Assembly (NCBI RefSeq): GCF_025532145.1
Contig: NZ_ARXS01000025.1
Span: 1 to 60,166 of the forward strand
DNA: 60,166 nt
Source of the DNA: Alloalcanivorax balearicus MACL04
GTDB taxonomy: Bacteria > Pseudomonadota > Gammaproteobacteria > Pseudomonadales > Alcanivoracaceae
Direction: 5' to 3'
The position numbers were made by a program, and so were the translations under genes. Below the pieces are notes generated by a model, which saw nothing but the letters and a program-made list of their open reading frames with translations, searched no databases and was not told the DNA's origin. Positions within the stretch are counted from its first letter, which is position 1. Each line of letters starts with the position of its first letter. Of the stretch, positions 56,699-60,166 are shown piece by piece.

Positions 56699-57907
56699 AT
56701 GCTTGACGCCTATATCTACGACGGTTTGCGTACTCCTTTTGGCCGCCACGCCGGCGCCCTGGCACCGGTGCGCCCGGATGACCTGCTGGCTTCCGTCATC
56801 AGCACCCTGGTCAACCGCAACGACTTCCCGCTGGAGAAGTTCGAGGACGTGGTGGCCGGCAACACCAACCAGGCCGGTGAAGACGCCCGTAACGTGGCCC
56901 GTCACGCCGGTTTGCTGGCCGGTCTGCCGGAGTCGGTGGCCGGTGTCACCGTGAACCGCCTGTGCGGTTCCGGTCTGGCCGCCACTCTGGACGCCGCCCG
57001 CATGGTCACCGTCAATGAAGGCGACCTGGTGATCGCCGCCGGCGTGGAATCCATGAGCCGTGCCCCGTTCGTCATGGCCAAGGCACAAACCGCTTATAGC
57101 CGTGACATGAAGGTGTTCGACAGCACCATCGGCGCACGCTTCCCCAACCCGCGTATTCTGAAGGAATTCGGCGCCGACACCATGCCGGAAACCGCTCACA
57201 ACGTGGCCGCCGAACTGGGCATCAGCCGCGAGGAAGCGGACGCCTACGCGGCCCAGTCCCAGGCTCGTTATGAAGCGGCCCGCGCCGACGGTTTCTTCAA
57301 GGAAGAAATCATGCCGGTGGAAGTGCCCCAGGGCCGCAAGAAGCCGCCGCTGGTGGTGGACGCCGACGAGCACCCGCGTCCGGGCACCGGCGCCGAGCAG
57401 CTGGCCAAGCTGCCGGCCATCGTTGAGGGCGGCATCGTCACCGCCGGCAACGCCTCCGGGGTCAACGACGGCGCCGCCGCGCTGATCATCGGCTCCCGTG
57501 CCGCCGGCGAAGCCGCCGGTATCGCGCCGCGCGCCCGCATCATCGCCGGCGGCGTGGCTGGTGTCGCACCGCGGGTCATGGGCCTGGGTCCGGTGGAGGC
57601 CTGCAACAAGGTGCTGGATCGTGCCGGTCTGACCCTCAAGGACATGGACGTAATTGAAATCAACGAGGCCTTCGCCACTCAGGTGCTCGGCTGCTGCAAG
57701 CAACTGGGCCTGAAAGGCGACGACGAACGCCTCAATCCGAACGGTGGCGCCATCGCCGTCGGCCACCCGCTGGGCGCTTCCGGTTCCCGTCTGGCTCTGA
57801 CCGCGCTGCGTCAGCTGGAACGTACCGGCGGCCGCTACGCGCTGGTGAGCCTGTGTATCGGTATCGGCCAGGGCGTGGCCATGCTGATCGAGCGCCTGCC
57901 GCGCTAA
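56699..57907 (+). CDS. Acetyl-CoA acyltransferase (3-ketoacyl-CoA thiolase)
   Basis: Encodes 402 residues. The acylated cysteine is Cys89 in TVNRLCGSGLAA; the His is in GGAIAVGHPLGASGSRL and the second Cys in LCIGIGQGVAMLIER, where IG replaces the usual GG. It splits a 3-ketoacyl-CoA with CoA. Its start, MLDAYIYDGLRTPFGRHAGA, resembles PcaF/PaaJ-type beta-ketoadipyl-CoA thiolases, so a dicarboxylic substrate is possible. It may supply the thiolase step that is absent from the 11.7-23.2 kb module. Confidence 0.92.
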   Translation: MLDAYIYDGLRTPFGRHAGALAPVRPDDLLASVISTLVNRNDFPLEKFEDVVAGNTNQAGEDARNVARHAGLLAGLPESVAGVTVNRLCGSGLAATLDAARMVTVNEGDLVIAAGVESMSRAPFVMAKAQTAYSRDMKVFDSTIGARFPNPRILKEFGADTMPETAHNVAAELGISREEADAYAAQSQARYEAARADGFFKEEIMPVEVPQGRKKPPLVVDADEHPRPGTGAEQLAKLPAIVEGGIVTAGNASGVNDGAAALIIGSRAAGEAAGIAPRARIIAGGVAGVAPRVMGLGPVEACNKVLDRAGLTLKDMDVIEINEAFATQVLGCCKQLGLKGDDERLNPNGGAIAVGHPLGASGSRLALTALRQLERTGGRYALVSLCIGIGQGVAMLIERLPR

Positions 57908-57914
57908 CGTCCTT

Positions 57915-58049
57915 ATCGCGAGCAATCCTGCTTCCCACGGCACTGCTACGAAGCCGCTGTGGGAAGCTGGCTTGCCAGCGAATACAGTGTGAATTCATAT
58001 CTCCAGTCCCAATTCGCGGCCAAGGCCGCTTCCCACAGCGGCTTCGTAG
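57915..58049. repeat. Two REPINs between thiolase and ohrR
   Basis: A decayed inverted copy (57915-57940), a REP ending at 57983 (GTGGGAAGCTGGC, TTGCCAGCGAAT) and another inverted copy (AATTCGCGGCCAAGGCC then GCTTCCCACAGCGGCTTC) to 58049, with a fragment GTGGGAAGC after it. No gene here. Confidence 0.8.
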
Positions 58050-58093
58050 CTCCCTTCCGTGGGAAGCCCGCTGTCAGACCCTGTTTTTTTCTT

Positions 58094-58121
58094 GATATTA
58101 AGTAGCGCGCGATTTAATATC
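58094..58121. promoter_or_regulatory. OhrR-type operator before ohrR
   Basis: GATATTAA and TTAATATC form a perfect 8-bp inverted repeat around GTAGCGCGCGAT, in an AT-rich stretch just before the ohrR start. Its AT arms and GC centre resemble the related site before ohr (58614). Autoregulation by OhrR is inferred from the family. Confidence 0.75.
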
Positions 58122-58127
58122 GCCCTC

Positions 58128-58574
58128 ATGAACGATCACAATGCCCCCGACAGCCTGCTCAAGCTCGACCTCCAGGTCTGCTTCGCCCTGTATTCCACCA
58201 ATCTGGCCATGACCAAGGTCTACCGCCGGTTGTTGCGCGAACTGGGGCTCACTTACCCGCAATACCTGGTCATGATGGTGTTGTGGGAGGAGGATGGGCA
58301 GACCGTGTCGGAGATCGGCGAGCGGCTGTTTCTGGATTCCGCCACGCTGACGCCACTGCTCAAGCGACTCGAAGGCATGGGGCTGCTGTCCCGCCGCCGG
58401 GCCGCCGATGATGAGCGCCGGGTAAGGGTACAGCTTACCGACCCGGGGCGTGATCTGCGCATCAGGGCCGAAGCGATTCCCGAAGCGGTGGCCTGCGCCA
58501 GCCAGTGCCAGCCGGAGGAACTGATGGCACTGAAAGATCAGCTTCATGCCTTGCGCCGTAAACTGAACGGGTAG
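58128..58574 (+). CDS. ohrR: Organic-hydroperoxide-sensing regulator OhrR (MarR family)
   Basis: Encodes 148 residues. The redox cysteine of OhrR is Cys18 in [11 protein letters not shown], which sits in the usual first helix. The winged helix follows ([39 protein letters not shown]). It has no second cysteine in the C-terminal half except Cys near 126 (VACASQC), so it could be a two-Cys type. It represses ohr until an organic hydroperoxide oxidises Cys18. The frame to 58059 is longer but begins in REP sequence. Confidence 0.93.
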   Translation: MNDHNAPDSLLKLDLQVCFALYSTNLAMTKVYRRLLRELGLTYPQYLVMMVLWEEDGQTVSEIGERLFLDSATLTPLLKRLEGMGLLSRRRAADDERRVRVQLTDPGRDLRIRAEAIPEAVACASQCQPEELMALKDQLHALRRKLNG

Positions 58575-58613
58575 GGCGCCACTTACTTTGCACATTGGCG
58601 CCTTGCTTTTGGC

Positions 58614-58640
58614 CTATTTAAATAGTGCGCTATTCAATAG
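58614..58640. promoter_or_regulatory. OhrR-type operator before ohr
   Basis: CTATTTAAATAG (58614-58625), AATAGTGCGCTATT and CTATTCAATAG overlap, making a string of inverted AATAG/CTATT words with GCGC centre. It lies 30-55 bases before the ohr ATG. It is the most likely OhrR site for ohr. Confidence 0.72.
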
Positions 58641-58667
58641 CGTAAAGTGACCGTAAAGGAGAACACC

Positions 58668-59096
58668 ATGAGCATCGAAAAAGTACTGTATCGCGCCGAA
58701 GCCAAAGCCACCGGTGGCCGTGACGGCCGCGCCGTGAGCAGCGACAACGCCCTGGATGTGAAGCTGACCACGCCGCAGGCCCTGGGTGGCCCGGGTGGCG
58801 AGGGTACCAACCCGGAGCAGTTGTTCGCCGCCGGCTACAGCGCCTGCTTTCTCAGCGCGCTGAAACTGGTCGCCGGCAAGGCCAAGGTGGCTTTGCCCGC
58901 TGAAAGCAGTGTTCAGGGGCAGGTGGGTATCGGCCCGGTGGGCGCCGGTTTTGGCCTGGAAGTGGCGTTGACCGTAAGCCTGCCGGGGCTGGATCAGGCC
59001 CAGGCGGAGCAACTGGTCGACAAGGCTCACGAAGTGTGCCCGTACTCCAACGCCACCCGCGGCAACATCGACGTCAGCCTGAGCGTACAGGTCTGA
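58668..59096 (+). CDS. ohr: Organic hydroperoxide resistance protein Ohr
   Basis: Encodes 142 residues, the Ohr/OsmC length. Catalytic Cys60 lies in [14 protein letters not shown] and Cys124 in [16 protein letters not shown]; Arg18 and Glu50 complete the active site. Ohr is a thiol peroxidase that reduces organic hydroperoxides in the cytoplasm with lipoylated proteins as reductants, useful for fatty-acid degraders. AAGGAG precedes the ATG at 58668. Follows ohrR in the same direction. Confidence 0.96.
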   Translation: MSIEKVLYRAEAKATGGRDGRAVSSDNALDVKLTTPQALGGPGGEGTNPEQLFAAGYSACFLSALKLVAGKAKVALPAESSVQGQVGIGPVGAGFGLEVALTVSLPGLDQAQAEQLVDKAHEVCPYSNATRGNIDVSLSVQV

Positions 59097-59108
59097 TTCC
59101 CGCCCCGA

Positions 59109-59148
59109 GCCCCTTGCCAGGACCCTGGCGAGGGGCTTTGTTTATTTT
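59109..59148 (+). terminator. Rho-independent terminator after ohr
   Basis: GCCCCTTGCCAGG and CCTGGCGAGGGGC form a 13-bp stem with one G-T pair, a tiny loop, and the tail TTTGTTTATTTT. It begins 12 bases after the ohr stop. Confidence 0.9.
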
Positions 59149-59243
59149 CATCAAACCTTCATCCGCCCTCATCGCTTTTGCCCTGGCGCCTGCTAGAGTT
59201 TGCAGGTGAATTCCCAGTCTTGCGCCATGTTCAAGGAGCGATC

Positions 59244-60089
59244 ATGAAAACCACGCTTTCTCTCTCCGCCCTGACGGTGGCCGCCTTGCTGACCGCCTGT
59301 GACCAGGGGCCGGCCAACGATTCCCAATCCTCCGGGCAAGGAGGCGCCGCCATGGAACAGGAAGAACAGCAGGTGACCCTCAAAGGCGAAGTGCTCTATC
59401 GGGAGCGCATCGCGTTGCCGCCGGATGTCACCGTGAGGGTGGTGTTGGAGGATGTGTCCCTGGCCGATGCCGCGGCCAAGGTGATCGCCGAGCAGACCAT
59501 CGAACCGGAAACCCAGGTGCCGATTCCGTTTGCGCTGACGTACATGCGCGGTGACGTCAATCCGGACATGGGCATGGGCTACGCGGTGCGCGCGGAAATC
59601 CGGGATCAGCAGGACAAACTGCTGTGGACCACCACCGAGCGGCATACCGTGGAAGTGGGCGAGAGCAACGACCAGCCGGTAACCGTCATCGTTCACCGGG
59701 TGCCCGGCGACGACACGCCTCGGGAGAATCCGGAGAACATGGAAGGGGTGGAGGGCGCCGGGTTGTCTCCGGCGGCGCAGGAAGTTCGTGAGCAGGGCGC
59801 CCAGTTCTGGGCGGCGGGTAATGAGCCCGGCTGGAGCCTGGCCATCTATCCGCAGGTGAAACTGGAGCTGGTCACCGATTACGGCGAAACCACCATCGCC
59901 ACTCCGGATCCCGGTCCCAAGGAAGAAGGCGGCAAAACCCTCTACCAGGCCAGCAACGAAGACACCGACCTGACCGTGGAAATCGAACAGAGCCCCTGCC
60001 AGGACGACATGAGCGGGAAACAGTATCCGTACACCGTGGTGGTCAGCTACGGCGATACCACTCTGAACGGGTGTGGGCAGGAGCTGTAA
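59244..60089 (+). CDS. YbaY-like lipoprotein with C-terminal COG3650-like domain
   Basis: Encodes 281 residues. Lipobox LTAC (Cys at about residue 18) follows the signal MKTTLSLSALTVAALLTAC. A YbaY-type beta domain lies at about 45-150 (GEVLYRERIALPPDVTVRVV..PIPFALTY), and a second domain after 180 begins FWAAGNEPGWSLAIYP, with two late cysteines in SPCQDDMSGKQYPY and LNGCGQEL, probably a disulphide. Domain names are from recall of these families. Function unknown; periplasmic side of the outer membrane. AAGGAG precedes the ATG. Confidence 0.8.
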   Translation: MKTTLSLSALTVAALLTACDQGPANDSQSSGQGGAAMEQEEQQVTLKGEVLYRERIALPPDVTVRVVLEDVSLADAAAKVIAEQTIEPETQVPIPFALTYMRGDVNPDMGMGYAVRAEIRDQQDKLLWTTTERHTVEVGESNDQPVTVIVHRVPGDDTPRENPENMEGVEGAGLSPAAQEVREQGAQFWAAGNEPGWSLAIYPQVKLELVTDYGETTIATPDPGPKEEGGKTLYQASNEDTDLTVEIEQSPCQDDMSGKQYPYTVVVSYGDTTLNGCGQEL

Positions 60090-60098
60090 AGGTATCGG

Positions 60099-60166
60099 GA
60101 TTCGCCAGCAGGCTGGCTCCCACAGCCTTTCTACGGGGCCGCTGTGGGAGACTTGCTCGCAAGCGA
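60099..60166. repeat. REPIN, cut by the window end
   Basis: GATTCGCCAGCAGGCTGG then CTCCCACAGCCTTTCTAC (60099-60134) faces GGGGCCGCTGTGGGAGACTT then GCTCGCAAGCGA. The REP runs off the right edge. The CTTTCTAC link matches the array at 38.3 kb. Confidence 0.85.

Overview
The window looks like ordinary chromosome of a GC-rich gammaproteobacterium with a large capacity for acid and fatty-acid catabolism. Alcanivorax/Alloalcanivorax or a close relative is my best guess. This rests on the many acyl-CoA dehydrogenases, the RND pump under an AcrR-like operator, the Pseudomonas-style REP elements and the general codon usage. It is an inference, not a database result. I saw no rRNA, tRNA, CRISPR array, complete insertion sequence or prophage.

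Layout: (1) 0.1-8.1 kb holds a porin, a tripartite RND multidrug pump on the minus strand and its divergent TetR/AcrR-type repressor, with a near-perfect AcrR-type operator between them. (2) 8.3-11.2 kb holds an SDR, an ACAD10-like phosphotransferase and SurE. (3) 11.7-23.2 kb is a module for taking up a carboxylic acid and degrading it by beta-oxidation: AMP-forming acyl-CoA ligase, LivHMGF plus a LivK-type binding protein, a fused enoyl-CoA hydratase/3-hydroxyacyl-CoA dehydrogenase, and a large/small acyl-CoA dehydrogenase pair. The gene set resembles pim (pimelate/dicarboxylate) operons. Three of its promoters share a TATTCCGAA-type element next to the -35 box. (4) 23.3-26.8 kb holds an oxidoreductase, a DHA2 MFS exporter and a ketopantoate-reductase-like protein. 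(5) 26.9-31.7 kb is a Fur-box-headed siderophore receptor operon with small membrane proteins and a PepSY protein. (6) 31.8-38.3 kb holds VapBC, malic enzyme MaeB, a class II aldolase, a quinone oxidoreductase and a metallo-hydrolase. (7) 38.3-40.5 kb holds a REPIN array that runs into a FitAB-type toxin gene, then an IclR regulator. (8) 41.0-52.9 kb is a second catabolic module: NDP-forming acyl-CoA synthetase, MaoC-type hydratase, two acyl-CoA dehydrogenases, enoyl-CoA hydratase, SDR, TRAP-TAXI transporter and a citryl-CoA-lyase-like protein, interrupted by a second REPIN array. (9) 53.0-60.2 kb holds a HigBA-like toxin-antitoxin pair, an unrecognised membrane protein, an acyl-CoA dehydrogenase divergent from a thiolase, OhrR/Ohr and a YbaY-like lipoprotein.

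The most striking non-coding feature is a REP family (GTGGGAGC head, GCTTGC..GCAAGC stem, GCGAAT tail) present in more than 35 copies. Most copies are inverted pairs (REPINs), and two tandem arrays have a period of 88-93 bp. The most interesting functional proposals are the co-regulated dicarboxylate-like module with its shared promoter element, and the IclR/TRAP module, which carries a short citrate-synthase-fold lyase that seems to lack the usual catalytic aspartate.
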